From contig CAJINV010000015.1 in assembly GCA_905178155.1 (NCBI GenBank), positions 2,005,730 through 2,069,729 on the forward strand: DNA of 64,000 nt, given 5' to 3'. The notes beneath the pieces were generated by a model that saw only the letters and a list, made by a program, of their open reading frames with translations, did not search any database and had not been told where the DNA came from. The stretch comes from Amoebophrya sp. A120 (taxonomy: Eukaryota; Sar; Dinophyceae; Syndiniales; Amoebophryaceae). Below, piece by piece: positions 9,684-21,224 of this stretch. Each line of letters opens with the position of its first letter. Within the stretch, counting starts at the first letter, position 1. Position numbers and translations under genes: made by a program.

Positions 9684-11696
9684 TCACCTCCCCTTCTTCA
9701 TCTTCATTCCAGCCGCTGCTCCCGCCTTGGCTTTTTTGTTGGTTGATGCTGCTGTCTTCATCTTCTTGCCATTCTTCACTGTGCATTTATTACTGGCGCT
9801 TGTCGAAGAAAATGCGGCTTTCTTCTTCATCGCAGTGGTGGTCATGGTAGAAGTTGCGGTAGATTTCGTTTTCGTCTTCATTTTCGACTCAGTGTTGGTC
9901 TTCTTGACAGTCTTCGTCTTCGCCTGCTGCGGCATTTTCTTCATGACCGAGGAGCTGGCGCTAGTACTGGAGCTGCTGCTGGACGAGCTTGCCGCACCAG
10001 CGGTGATTGTTGAGGACGAACTACTTGCGGCAGAACTTGTCTTGTTCATCCTAGACTGGCACTTCATTGTCCGGGACTTCATCGATTGCAGCTCTTTCGG
10101 CAGGAATTTCTTCACCTCCGGTGGCCACGAGGCGACAAACTCCGGGCGCATCTTCTTGATGTAGGGTTGATTTGCGGTGTAGGGCGAGGCGGAGGCGTCA
10201 TTTTTTGTGCTGTATCTCTTCGTCATCGAAGCAGAATGGTGCTCATCTGCGAAGACGTCGTGCGCGGCGTGGGAGTCCTCGAGCTTTGACAGCTTCCACG
10301 TGTTCAGGTCTTGGCCGAAGGCGCTGCACTGCCTGAACATTCCATCTATGTCGGCCACGCTTTTCGTGTTCCACTTGGCCAGGGGCTGATTGAAGGCTTT
10401 GCAACCTGCAAACATTCCTGCCATATCGGTCACGCTTTCCGTGTTCCACTTGGCCAGGGGCTGATTGAAAGCTTTGCAACCTGCAAACATTTCTGCCATG
10501 TTGGTCACTCTGGAAACATTCCACGAGTCCAGGGGCTGGTTGAATTTTTCACAACCTTGGAAAAGGTTGTGCATACTCCCGACTTTGGACGTGTCCCAGG
10601 AGCCCAGCGGTTGGTTGAACTTTTTACATCCTAAAAACATCAATTCCATCTGTTTTACCTTCGAGACGTTCCAGGAATCCAGGGTCTGGTTAAATTTTTC
10701 ACACCCTTCGAAGAGCCCACTCATATTCTCCACGTTGGACGTGTCCCACAATGCCAGTGGCTGGTTGAATTTCTTGCATTTTTCGAACATGCCCGACATC
10801 TGCTTGACGCTAGACGTGTCCCACGATCCCAGTGGCTGGTTGAATTTGTAACAACAGCTGAACATCATGAACATTGTCTCCGCCTTGGACACATCCCAGG
10901 AATCTAAGGGCTGGTTGAAGTCCTCGCTCTGCCAAAACATACAATCAAAATACTTGGCGCCGCTGACGTCCCATCCAGAGATATCGTGGTTGAAACCACG
11001 GAAATGTTGAAAGAGAAAGGACAGGGAGTCGATCCTCGAACAGTCCCAAATTCGCAATGGGCCGTAGCGTTGCTCGATCTCCTCTTCTGGCAGCTGCTCT
11101 CTCACATGGTCCAAAATTTCCTCCACGTCGGGATGTGGGTACGACTCCTCACCCTCGTAGTCGGACGGAGTCAAGTAGCCACTCGGAGTCCAGAACCGGT
11201 CTTCCTCTGCCATCACATTGTCGTCGCCGACGCCAGTACTGAAAGCCATTTCGTCATCGGTGCCAATCATAGCTGTTTGGTACAGGTCGCTCAAAACCAC
11301 CATCAGTGCCTTGTGCAGGGTCCGCTTGTTTTCAAAAGCCTCGAAAGTTTTGACGAAATATTTCACGTCGTCGGGAAATTTCTGTAGCCCCAGCGTCGGC
11401 AACATATAGTGGTCAGCGAGAACATCCCCGCCGTCCGTCACAATTTGCACCTGCTCCCACTGGACCGGCCGCCCGGTGATTGAGGTGTGGAGTTTCTGCT
11501 GTTGAAATGTTTCCGCGATAAGCTGCTTCAACTTTTTCACCGGAAGCTGCTTCGCGAGTACGTCTGGGGTCAGGGAGACGGTCACCGCTGCGTCTTCGCC
11601 AGACAACGCGTTCGGGATACTGATCATCTTGCATGGGAGTGTGCTGCTAGAGGAGCCGGCACTGGGTGAAGCCTTGGGAGAGGTGGAGGACGACAT
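9684..11696 (-). CDS. DUF285/BspA-like repeat protein, intronless paralog
   Basis: A single exon of 670 residues. The centre (roughly residues 215-470) holds about ten units of 24-25 residues with the pattern W-(D/N)-x-S-x-V-x-x-M-x-x-M-F-x-x-C-x-x-F-N-Q-P-L, for example LDSWNVSRVTNMAEMFAGC. This is the DUF285 (BspA-like, leucine-rich-repeat-related) family, first known from Mycoplasma and common in marine protists; it is generally thought to mediate binding. The N-terminus is Ser-rich and the C-terminal ~150 residues are Lys/Ser/Ala/Met-rich (MKMKKG, KKAAFSST), strongly basic and probably disordered. There is no signal peptide. It is a close paralog of the gene at 12610-14889 but has no introns; the shared start (RTLHKALMV), RYGPLRIWDCS block and basic tail show tandem duplication. 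Cellular role unknown. Confidence 0.85.
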   Translation of the reverse strand: MSSSTSPKASPSAGSSSSTLPCKMISIPNALSGEDAAVTVSLTPDVLAKQLPVKKLKQLIAETFQQQKLHTSITGRPVQWEQVQIVTDGGDVLADHYMLPTLGLQKFPDDVKYFVKTFEAFENKRTLHKALMVVLSDLYQTAMIGTDDEMAFSTGVGDDNVMAEEDRFWTPSGYLTPSDYEGEESYPHPDVEEILDHVREQLPEEEIEQRYGPLRIWDCSRIDSLSFLFQHFRGFNHDISGWDVSGAKYFDCMFWQSEDFNQPLDSWDVSKAETMFMMFSCCYKFNQPLGSWDTSSVKQMSGMFEKCKKFNQPLALWDTSNVENMSGLFEGCEKFNQTLDSWNVSKVKQMELMFLGCKKFNQPLGSWDTSKVGSMHNLFQGCEKFNQPLDSWNVSRVTNMAEMFAGCKAFNQPLAKWNTESVTDMAGMFAGCKAFNQPLAKWNTKSVADIDGMFRQCSAFGQDLNTWKLSKLEDSHAAHDVFADEHHSASMTKRYSTKNDASASPYTANQPYIKKMRPEFVASWPPEVKKFLPKELQSMKSRTMKCQSRMNKTSSAASSSSSTITAGAASSSSSSSSTSASSSVMKKMPQQAKTKTVKKTNTESKMKTKTKSTATSTMTTTAMKKKAAFSSTSASNKCTVKNGKKMKTAASTNKKAKAGAAAGMKMKKGR

Positions 11697-12609
11697 GGTG
11701 TGAGCAACGTCGGGCTTTCCTATGTTGGTGTTGTGAATACGCGAACAAAAGTTCTTGTTGATTGGTGTAGTGCCAGTTCAGCTCTTACCGGATGAGAAGA
11801 TAAACTCTAAAATAGCAGGGCACTAGACACAAATTGGATTCGGAGTCGTCCTACTTTATTGTGCATACACGTTTAACCTGCAGAAAATTTCTACGTGATG
11901 CGCTACGGGAAAGCTTTCATCGGTGATCGTACGCTATTGGAAAGCAGGAGCGACTGAACGTCATGTCGTGCCGTTCAAACCAACAAGAACTTCAACTTTT
12001 TACGTAGAGAGTTTGCAAAAATAAAAATGAACGAACTACGGTGCGCTTTTGCCATAAGAACTTGCACGACGAGCAGAGCTGATCTGTTGACTGATACCGA
12101 ACGTGAAAGCGCAAAAAGAACGATTGCGAGTTAGGACGAATGCACGACATTTTTTTTGGTTTCTGCACGAGCCCATCAAGAAGAAGAAGAACTGCAACTG
12201 CAGGGCGGAAAAAATAACAGACGCACCAGGCACCGCCGTGAGAAGTGGCAAGGACCTATGTGCCCTCAAAAAAACAAATTTTACACTTCTTGGGTAAAAT
12301 TCCAATCAAGCTCAAGCTATCGATCCAATTCCAACCACACGACAACTAGGACGTCGCACAGGAAATAGTGTGGCGTTCTTCGCGTTGTCGACAACCAAAT
12401 GTAAACTAGACAACGGATGCCGAAGGTGGAAAATATGCCACTGCGAGAGCCTAATGGCTCGTCCGTCGTGTTCTACTGCTTTTAATTTCATCGCCTTGTT
12501 TTGTTTAGTATGACAGAATTGGACACTAGCTGATGCTGAAGCGTTCAATAGATGAAACTATGTGTGTCGCTATTCTCCCTTACATTAGCGTTTCAGTCTC
12601 CGTCGACAA
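11697..12609. other. Intergenic region between the DUF285 paralogs
   Basis: About 0.9 kb with no supported gene, inserts or RNA. It should contain the promoter of the 9684-11696 gene and the 3' end of the upstream gene. Confidence 0.6.
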
Positions 12610-14889
12610 CTACTTTCCCTTTTTCATTTTCGAGCTTCTGTCAGCACCAGCTGTCTTCATCTTCATCGCAAGCGCGGCAGTCTTTTTCTTCATTTTCGGA
12701 GACGCTGCAGAATTCGCCTTCATCTTCATTTTCATCGTCGCCTTTGACTTACTACTGCTCTTTCTCACAAGTGGACCAGCCTTCTTCATTGACACTCTTG
12801 TAGCAGAAGAGCTGCTGCTGCTACTGGTGCTGCTTCTCGAGCTCGCCGTGCTGGTTCTCGTGGGAGTAGAAGATTTTCCGCGTCCTCGAGAAATGTTCTT
12901 CATCTTTCCCTGAGACGTTGATTTCAAAGTCTGCAGCTTTTTCGGCAGGTACAGCTGCAGGCGCTTCGGCCACGACGAGAGAAACTCCGGGCGCATGCTT
13001 TTTATCCGCTCTTCCCGAACTACAATTTTCGCCGCTTTGCGCTTGCTTTTTGGCCTACAAGAACTCGTTAGCTTACCTTTCCCTTTACCACCCCCTTTGC
13101 CTCTAGTAATCACGGCGATGTTGTTGTTGTCCTCCCCTACTTCCAAAGCCTCTTCGAAGTCCTCGGGGTCTGTTATTTCCGCAAACATATCACGCATTTT
13201 CTCTCCCAAGTCCCGTCCTTTCACCTTCGACAAACTCCAAGCGTTCAAATCCTGGCCTATCCTGTGCAAAAGTATCGTATTTGCAAGTCTTGCATTGCAA
13301 ATTTTTTTCCTAAGGTAAATCCGCATTACAGATTTTATTTCTCACGCTGGGGAAATTTGTGTATGCATTTATACGAGTACGATACTTTTGCAGTTCATAT
13401 GGCCAAAAGCATCACAATTAGTGAACATGTGCCGCACAGAGGTCACGTTCTCCACATTCCACATATCCAGTGGTTGGTTAAACACTTTGCAGTTCACAAA
13501 CATCCGCTCCGTAGTGGAAACTTTCCCCGTGTTCCAGGTGTCAAGCGGTTGGTTGAAGCTATCGCAGTCACGGAACAGATCGCTCATGTCCTTCACGTAT
13601 GCATTGCAAAAGTATCGTACTCGTACAAATGCATTGCAAATTTCCACAGCATGAGCAATAAAATTTGTAATGCTGATTTACCTTAAGAACAAGATTTGTA
13701 ATGCATGATTGCAATACGAGTACGATACTTTTGCACAGGATATCACGTTTTCCGTGTTCCATTTGTCCAATGGGTGGTTGAAATCCCGACACCCGGAAAA
13801 CATCCCCGCTAAGTTCTCTGCCTTCGACACATCCCAGCTGTTCAATTCCTGGTCGAAATCTTCGCAGCCCCCGAACATGCCCTCGAAGTCCCGGCAGCCG
13901 CTGACGTCCCACCCGGAGATGTCGCGGTTAAAACTCAAAAGCCCCTCGGGCCGCCCTTCGCGCAAACCCGGGTCCGCCGTGCCGGAAAAGTGGACGAAGA
14001 GACACGACAAATCCTCGATTTTGGAGCAGTCCCAGATACGCAGCGGTCCGTAGCGACTGTGGATTTCCTCCGCGGGCGTCATTTCCTTCACGTGCGCAAT
14101 GATATGCTCGGTCGGCTCGGTGCCGTCGCTTGGGTCAAAATCGGACGGCACGTCGAAACACTGTGTGTCGAACTCTCTTTTCCGCTCCTCGTCAAGACTG
14201 GCTTTGGTTTTGTTCTGGAGCTCTTCGTCAAAGCCTAAACCGCGGTAGAAAAACCGAAAATTGGTGCCCAATTCTTCGTCGCATTTCGTGTGGTAGTATT
14301 CGCTGCAGACGACCATCAGCGCCTTGTGGAGGGTTCGCTTGGAGTCGAAGGGCTCGAAGGTTTTGATGGAAAATTCGAGGTCGTTTGGAAGAATAGTGGT
14401 TTGCTGATGCGAGGATGACGTCGTGCTCGTGTCATCTACTCCATCCAAAGGAATCTCGTGACTGTCGGGTAGAGTGGTTTCTGTTTCATCTCCACCAACG
14501 CCTCCATTTTTTGTCACAATTTGCACCTGCTCCCACTGCACTGGCCGGCCGGTAACTGATGCGTGCAGCTTCTGCTCTTGCAATGCTGCCGCAATGCGCT
14601 GCTTCAAAGTTTTCACAGAAATGGACTGCTTCAAGAACAGGGAGGGGGTTGGAAGAGTGATGCTCACTGCGCATGAATGTTGGTGAACATTTTTTTCCCC
14701 TGAGAGAACTTCCTGCGTCGTCCTGCTTTTCTGGATGCTAATCATCATTTTCCTGTTCGTCGGTGAAGATTTGTCCCAGGAGGTTGCATTTGAGATGTTA
14801 GATGAAGATGTTGGTAGTGGCGGGCTCACAAAAGTAGACGGCGCCTGGGTGGTGGAAGATGAAGATGATGAGGAAGACGAGGCAGACAT
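12610..14889 (-). CDS. DUF285/BspA-like repeat protein, two-introner paralog
   Basis: Three exons, 14889-13743, 13592-13401 and 13253-12610, give 660 residues plus stop. The architecture matches the paralog at 9684: Ser-rich N-terminus, FDSKRTLHKALMVV, RYGPLRIWDCSKIEDLS, about six DUF285 units (for example FNQPLDTWNTGKVSTTERMF), then a Lys/Met/Ser-rich tail ending MKMKTAGADRSSKMKKGK. Both introns are family A introners inside the repeat array, and the intronless paralog shows what the uninterrupted protein should look like: WNTENV joins KDMSDLF (compare TESVTDMAGMF) and NCDAFG joins QDLNAWSLSKV (compare QCSAFGQDLNTWKLSK). The splice limits are therefore certain to within the duplicated bases. 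Function unknown; probably a binding scaffold. Confidence 0.87.
13258..13400. mobile_element. Introner, family A (DUF285 gene)
   Basis: Starts TATCCTGTGCAAAAGTATCG, ends TTTTGCAGTTCATAT. Duplication GGCC at 13254-13257 and 13401-13404. Removal restores DAFGQDLNAW, matching the intronless paralog. Confidence 0.93.
13598..13742. mobile_element. Introner, family A (DUF285 gene)
   Basis: Starts TATGCATTGCAAAAGTATCG, ends TTTTGCACAGGATA. Duplication TCACG at 13593-13597 and 13743-13747. Removal restores WNTENVKDMSDLF, matching the paralog repeat consensus. Confidence 0.94.
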
Positions 14890-16175
14890 GACGGGCAGGA
14901 AGGATACAGAGAACTTAGCTCTGTCTTAACACCTCCGTCTAAATCGAACTAGGATGCTGATCTGTTCTTCTCGCTCATGCCCAAGTCGTAGTGACACGGC
15001 TGCACTAGAGCTGGATAGTACAACAGGTGATGTACTAGTGTGATGAGAAACAAGTGGTGTATGCAGCTTCTACTTGTTGGGTACTTCCTACGGGTACTCG
15101 AAAGAAATATGATCCGGAAAAGATAAAGATGAATAGAGAGGACCTGTTTGTACATTAACTGAAAGAAGGGAAGGTAGGAAGTTGGCAATGACATTCTGAA
15201 GAATGGCGAGGACCACTATCAGCTGGCACTGGCAGTGGTTTCCATTGCACGAACAAACTGCAAAACCAAAATCACACCTTCCACCGAACAACAATCACGA
15301 TAATCAAGCGAGACGGACCGACCACTAGTAGGACTACGAGTACGACGACCGAGTAGATTATTCATTTTGTACGAAAATCCACAGAGCATCAACATTGAAC
15401 GACAAAAGCAGGTCCGTTGAATAGATGAGATAAAGCCTGATGGAAGATTAAACGAGAGCTGACGAAGAACGACAGCAGTCAGGCTCAGACTACGAGATAC
15501 TTTCACGATGCTGATGATGATGCACGATGTCGTATGTGCTTCTAACTCGTCCTGGGGTCGTGGACGACAACATAAAAGACATTGAGCATTGATCTATCAT
15601 AGACCGTCCACCGCAGATGCGACAGTACTCCGCGATGAAGGAGCTTGGAGCGTCATGCAATTTTATGCAGGTCTTGGCAGCAGCGGCGCGACATGGCTGA
15701 GTTGTCTTTTCTACACTTCTCGATCGGGAGCTTTTGTAGTTTGCGTCTCGAGGTGAACCACTGACCATGGAAGCGATATGCTGTTAGTACTTGCGTTTAG
15801 TTGCACACAATCTAGCGGAGGGTGGGAACGGTCAACGTACAAAGCTAGGAGGGTCTCAATGACTCATGCATACGACAACATCGGCGCTTTCCGGTCGGGT
15901 CATGCTAGAGCTAGTGCAGGAGGTTTTGTATTGGGTAGTAAGTAGCTGGAACATAGACGCTGACGCGCTGTGCGGTGGCATTGAAGATTTGCGTATTACG
16001 CAATACAAGATTTCGTACATGTTGGAAAATCGGTTCGTCTTTAGGTGGAAGCTGAAATAAGGGTCAACAGGCTAAATACACGTAGCTACATTTCATTTAC
16101 ATTTTTGTGGTTGTGGAGGTGGATAGTAGGACGACGATGATCATCATTTTCCAAACGACCAGGTAGTGGAAAACC
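14890..16175. other. Intergenic region 5' of the second DUF285 gene
   Basis: About 1.3 kb with no frame that looks like a gene on either strand. No RNA gene or repeat family recognised. Confidence 0.55.
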
Positions 16176-16324
16176 TATCCACAGTAAATTTCCTGCACAT
16201 GTACAAATGCGAATCTGCATGACAAAACTTTCCTTCAAGTCTATCTAGCATGACAAGTGGCATGCTCCAAGCAGGTGACATTTGTGATGCATTCTGTACA
16301 TGTACAGGAAATTTGTAGTGCATA
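16176..16324. mobile_element. Introner-like element, family I, downstream of a gene
   Basis: Starts TATCCACAGTAAATTTCCTG, ends CAGGAAATTTGTAGTGCATA. Duplication AAACC at 16171-16175 and 16325-16329. It lies 21 bp past the stop codon of the gene at 16346, so it is a 3' UTR or intergenic insertion. Confidence 0.87.
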
Positions 16325-16345
16325 AAACCTCTACCAATCCTATTC

Positions 16346-17935
16346 TCACTTCGTCCACACTAGCTCATCTTGCGTACTCGCGCCGTGTGCGGTCGGAGGA
16401 CAAAGAAAAAACTGGACGTCGCACGCTTCCACGCGGTTCATGCAACTCCGGTTTTTCTCACCGTTGTGGTACTTTTCGTAGATATCATCTTGGTCGATGT
16501 CCAATTTCTTCTCGCGAGTACTCGTCGCAGCCTGCACGAAATAGGCGGGCTTGGGCTTCGAGCTCGGTCTGTTCTGGCTCGTCGGGCGCCAGACGGGTGG
16601 AGTTGCGTCAGATTGTGATTGGTATTCTTCCGGAAAAACGGTTTGATCGTGCGGATTGGGCCCGCGGAGTTGGTGCGGCGTCGTTGGCTGATTTTCAATA
16701 AAATATGGCTGATAATCTTCATGTACTTGGCACGTATGACTTTTCATATAGTTCGATTTTGATTTTGAGTATGGGAAAAGCAGGATGAAAAAAGTTACTC
16801 GCTGTAGTAGCCGCAGAGTACAACCAAAGATAGTGACTATGTAGATGCACCTGCAGCTCCTGCTGTGTTGAAATGTGTTGCCCACCAGTGCCCGCGTTCC
16901 CTGCTGGAAACCGGTCCGTCCCATTTCCGCCTGAAGAAGCAGAGCCTCCCTCTCCTCCTGTACCAAAGAAAAAACTCCCAAACCCGCCCGAAACCCGCTC
17001 GAGAAATGACTTGTCTGTCGAGCTAGTAGTGGAGGTGGCGTTGCGATTTATTTCGTTTGGCGCAACCTGCTGGGACGACACAACTGGTAAACGCAGGAGT
17101 TGCTGTGCAGGAGCTCCCAGTATCAAGTGTAAAAGTGTCTGGGTCTGGAAGAGTGCGAACTTGTCATGCAGATTTTACACGGCCCGTGACGTCTGTGATG
17201 TATTCCCTGGCATCACAGATTTTCTGAGTGCTTCTTGATGCCTATTCCGCATGACAAATGGCATCCCCGCGTAGCAGAAACTGGACCCCTCTTGCTGGTC
17301 ATGCAATACAGATTTTTGTAGAATCCAAAATTAGCATCACAGGTTGCATCCTTCCAGACCCAGACATTTTTGCATTTGATACCCAGTGTGGACGATCCGC
17401 TGCTCGGGTGATCGTAGTAGCTGCTACCCCGCTCCTGCTCTTTCGTCGACGCCCTCGTGGAAGAGGAAGACGCGGATTGTTGTCGTAGATGTCCTTGCGC
17501 TCCTGCTGGAGAACGATGGATGTTCATCTGATGCGGACTCCCTTGCGCATGGCCGCGTTCTGTATTTTCACTTTGCATGCAGGCGGAGAAAAGGAGATTG
17601 CTTGACGTCGGATCATTTTCATCGTCTTGCTGCAAATCGTTCCCAAACTGCAGCCCCGGTGTCCCTGACAAGCTTTTTGCCGACCCCGGCAACAGCTGCT
17701 CCCGCTGGAGACTTGTTGCGCTTGACGAAATCCTCCGCCGGTTGATCTCCTCCTGTAATAACGGAGCGTTACTGGTGGTCCGCCCGACCTGCTGGGCCAC
17801 CCGGATTTCGTCGGAATTGCGCTGGAAGGAGAAAACCGCATCCGCAGCAGAGACGCGGGGCTGGGATTCCCATACTTGCTGCGCTTGGTTGCGCCGTTGC
17901 AGTTTGGCGGCAAGTTCCGGGTTTGGAGTAGGCAT
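16346..17935 (-). CDS. Unrecognised 393-residue hydrophilic protein
   Basis: Three exons, 17935-17382, 17115-16851 and 16708-16346, sum to 1,182 nt (393 residues plus stop). The start is the ATG reading MPTPNPELAAKLQRRNQAQQVWE; no in-frame ATG lies just upstream. The N-terminal region is Gln/Arg-rich and may be helical (QREQLLPGSAKS); the middle is Ser/Gly-rich with an aromatic patch SGGFGSFFFGTGGEGG; the C-terminus is acidic and polar (KKLDIDQDDIYEKYHNGEKN). No signal peptide or membrane segment was seen. The first intron is a family B introner (SSTLG joins APAQQLL); the second, 16709-16850, is a GT-AG intron inferred from phase (QQELQ joins PYFIENQP), so its exact limits are less sure. I do not recognise the family. 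Confidence 0.62.
17121..17381. mobile_element. Introner, family B
   Basis: Starts TATCAAGTGTAAAAGTGTCT, ends TTTTTGCATTTGATA. Duplication CCCAG at 17116-17120 and 17382-17386. Removal joins SSTLG to APAQQLLRL. Confidence 0.9.
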
Positions 17936-20900
17936 TGTTATGGTTTTGTCAAGTCTTACTCTTAAAACTCGGTGACTCAAGTCTTTACTATATGTCTTTG
18001 TGCTGTGGAAGGCGAAATTATCGCTCTGCCCCGGGACGTCGAAATGGCGCTACTACATTCAGGGGAAAGGAACTACCTCGTCTTCCTAGTACATTCAGAA
18101 GCGCTACTACATTCAGAGGTGAATTTGCAGGTGAAAGGACCCCGTCCTACTTCTGCCCCGTCTGATTTCAAACGCGCGAGGACGTCGTGGAATCGCTAGC
18201 GCACCCTTCATACGCTCGCGCTCGGTCAGGCTCTTTTGCTGATAGTAATATTTGTTTCGCTCAAGATCAAGAATAAAAACAGAAACGCGCACCGCTCGAC
18301 TTCAAACGCTGGCTGTTTGCTCCTATTTGTTTGAGGTGACATCAAGCAACAAGCGCCCTCGATACGCCCTCGTCGGTTTACGTGTTGAGAAAAAAAAAAG
18401 AAATGATGACTGGTCGTGTCAAGCTACTTACTCAATTCGCACGTGAGAAACAACCACAACACGCAATGAAAATGGACAAGAACGCAGCAGACATTCACGC
18501 GAATGCATCTACGTTTGGGTGCAGCACAACTTCGTTGAGCTGTTGCTTGCCTGTAGTTGTTAATTTATTTCTGAGCTTTTTTTGTTTTTTTCGGTTTTCT
18601 GATTTTTTTGCGGTTTTCTGAAAAAGTTCAATATTTGGGAGTAAACGCATGAAAGAACGGAGGTGGGCCTATGGAATAACTACGGGTAGCTAACACTAAG
18701 CATACAACGCTCGTTTCTCAAGAAGGTAGAGGTGGGTAGGCTCTCACAACGAGATGAAAAAAGTGAATCTGTATGTTTCGTTATATCTTCGGAAACTCTA
18801 TTTATTAGAATGTCGGAAGAGCGAAATTTATGTAGAAAGAACAAGCTACGAAGAGCTCAGTGAAGCGTGTGGGCAGAATTTATCGAGCGGAGCCGCTTTA
18901 ATAAGCGACGGAAGAACAACAAGAAAAGGTGCTAATCAATCGGCGACACCAGCAAAAATAAACGATGCATACATGCCGTCGAATCAAACAACAAAGTGGA
19001 GGGCTGAGAGCAAAACATACCTGAAGAATACTAGCAAAAAAACAGACACGAAATCTGTAAAAGCAAAGAAAATTGTTGCGGCCTCATCTCCACGAATTCT
19101 TACAACATCAACATCGATGGAAGATGAAGACAGCAAAGACTATTTAATTTTATCTTCATACTTAGTCACTATGTTTGTAGTAGTGCTGTCCTGCGAGGAA
19201 GTTCTTCCATCTGATTCTCTTCTGAGCACCCCCGAAGCTGCCAAATGGCCACAATTGCGGGTCAGAGTTTTTCTCCTCCTAGAAACGACCATTAAAATCA
19301 ACTCTGTTCCGACGTAATTCTGTTTGTCATCTATCGATGCGCAGTATTTTTTACGGTGTAGCACAAAAGTCGAAACTACAGGTACAGAAACAAATTTTGG
19401 ATTTTTTTTTTGGGGGTATAGAAGAGCCAACCTTTAGGGAATCTGGTTGGAGCTGGAGGCAAGACTTTTTCTTAGCCTGCGAGTCCGGCATGTTCATGTA
19501 ATTCTAATTTTTGTTGCCATGTGTTTCTCTATTAGCTTGTTTGCGCCGTTGTTGTAGTTGCCCCTTCTAGTACGCCCCTTTCCACCTACCCGTAAGTGTA
19601 CTGGGCGGGAAGAGGTAACTTAATAAATTGATGTCATTTCTTCATGTGTAGTTCGAGTTGCTCGACGAGCCGTTTTGAGTATGGCTATCGCTTTCTTCAA
19701 AATCGATTTGCAAGATAGCCTGATAGTAGCTTGAGATTGGAAAAAACAAAAAGCAAATGCCGGTGAGATATCGGCTGAAGAGTTCCGGCCTTAACTCAAT
19801 GTTTGCATTTGTTTCATCGCCATCGGTAAGTATCTATGTTAAGCAGCCAAATTATTTCGCGAGACTTTGATTAATTTTCTCATGAAAAGCTAAAGTACAA
19901 CAGATACATGATCAGAAGTGTCCGCATGATAACATTTTTCGCCGCACATAGTGCACAACTGTACTAGTTTCTAGGAATTAGATAAACTGCTGCAACGTCG
20001 TCATATTTGATGATATCCCAGCACGCAGCTCCCACTAGCACTAGTGTTCGTCGCTCTACTGCTGTTTCCGCCGCGTTTTATTTCACTTTCGTTACACCTT
20101 CCGAGCAGCAGATGCAGAATGGCGAGCTGCATCCATGCAATGAAAAATCATAATCTAGTACTACTCAAATGGTCTGAAGACAGAGGTCTCCGTCGGGCAA
20201 AAAAAAAGAAGAACTTCTCCATATCGGAGAGTCATTATTGATGTTTCATTTTCAATGGCAAAGCACAAGGATTACAACGCCCAAAATAATTTTGAAGTTA
20301 AGAAACCGGCAGCTGCGCCGCCGGGTGGATTGAGGCAAAAATCTTTATTCTCAGAATAGAAAAAAAGAAGCACACGACACCGTCGAGATACCAGATTGCG
20401 GTGCCGAATGCGAATTTGACATATTCAAATTGCTTAAGTTAGTAGTTGGACTTGTAGAACTCTACTGTCTGGATAACGCGGCAAGATGAAATGAAGAAGA
20501 TATGAGATGCAAAATGTTCTCGACGTTCTGGGACTTTTATTACGTCGTCAAATGTCTGCAAAGCAGAATTTTTGCAAATCGAAAAGCAAGAAATTTAGCC
20601 GACACACTTCGTTGGAACAAATGTGTCAGAGTCAGTACCTCAGGGTTTATTTTGATGCAGAGTGCATGTAGAATGGCAGTTGTACAGTGGCCAGTTCCTT
20701 TTTGAAGTAGGGCCGTGAACGTCAACATTACCTTTCATTATCAACAATCATCGTTGTGCGATGATGTAGTTCTACATCTACTTGTGGAGTCTAGTACAGC
20801 AGGTCGATGCGGCTCGTACATCATGATGAGTTTGTTTTTTCTCGTCGAAGTCTCCAAAAAAAGGCGTCAACAGGTTCGTTTAGTTCGAATCGTGAACCCG

Positions 20901-21224
20901 ATAATGTGCATGTCGTGTGGCCCCCTCACTTCCCCGTAAATCCGTAACCGGTTTCGGTTGACGGCGAACCTGGCGTGATGGCGGTTTTGTAGTTTTTCAT
21001 CTTGTTGCGAAACCTCTCCCCTTTCGTCCTTCTCCTTTAGGGAAGGTGTTATAAATAAGGGCTTCGAGTCATATATTGCACTCACGATTTGGAGAGTGCA
21101 TGAAATCGGTGTCGAAATAAAAGACAAATACTTAATGCAGGAGATGCTCATTTCGAAATAAAGCGCGATTACATCATTAAGCAACGTAAGTACCTCCACC
21201 ACAGAAGAGCACGTTGTCGCGAAG
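17936..21224. other. Gene-poor region
   Basis: About 3.3 kb, visibly richer in A and T than the genes around it. The only sizeable Met-started frame is on the plus strand at 18754-19317. A short word GCGCTACTACATTCAG is repeated near 18045-18115. No RNA gene, introner or domain was recognised. Confidence 0.5.
18754..19317 (+). CDS. Possible 187-residue protein, doubtful
   Basis: An ATG-started frame of 187 residues in a stretch without other genes. It is Lys/Ser/Thr-rich with one hydrophobic run (YLILSSYLVTMFVVVLSC, about residues 130-147). It would be the only plus-strand gene in the window, its base use is AT-rich, and no family is recognised. It may be a chance frame. Confidence 0.2.
   Translation: MKKVNLYVSLYLRKLYLLECRKSEIYVERTSYEELSEACGQNLSSGAALISDGRTTRKGANQSATPAKINDAYMPSNQTTKWRAESKTYLKNTSKKTDTKSVKAKKIVAASSPRILTTSTSMEDEDSKDYLILSSYLVTMFVVVLSCEEVLPSDSLLSTPEAAKWPQLRVRVFLLLETTIKINSVPT

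Noticed and set aside
9475-10164. 229-codon plus-strand frame opposite the DUF285 tail
   Set aside because: It is the complement of Lys/Met/Ser codons of the minus-strand gene, giving a meaningless Phe/Val/Leu-rich string.
17936-17980. Start of the 393-residue protein at 17980
   Set aside because: That codon is TTG; the first in-frame ATG is at 17935.
20880-20905. TTCGAATC-type T-loop suggesting a tRNA
   Set aside because: No acceptor stem, anticodon arm or D arm could be placed around it.
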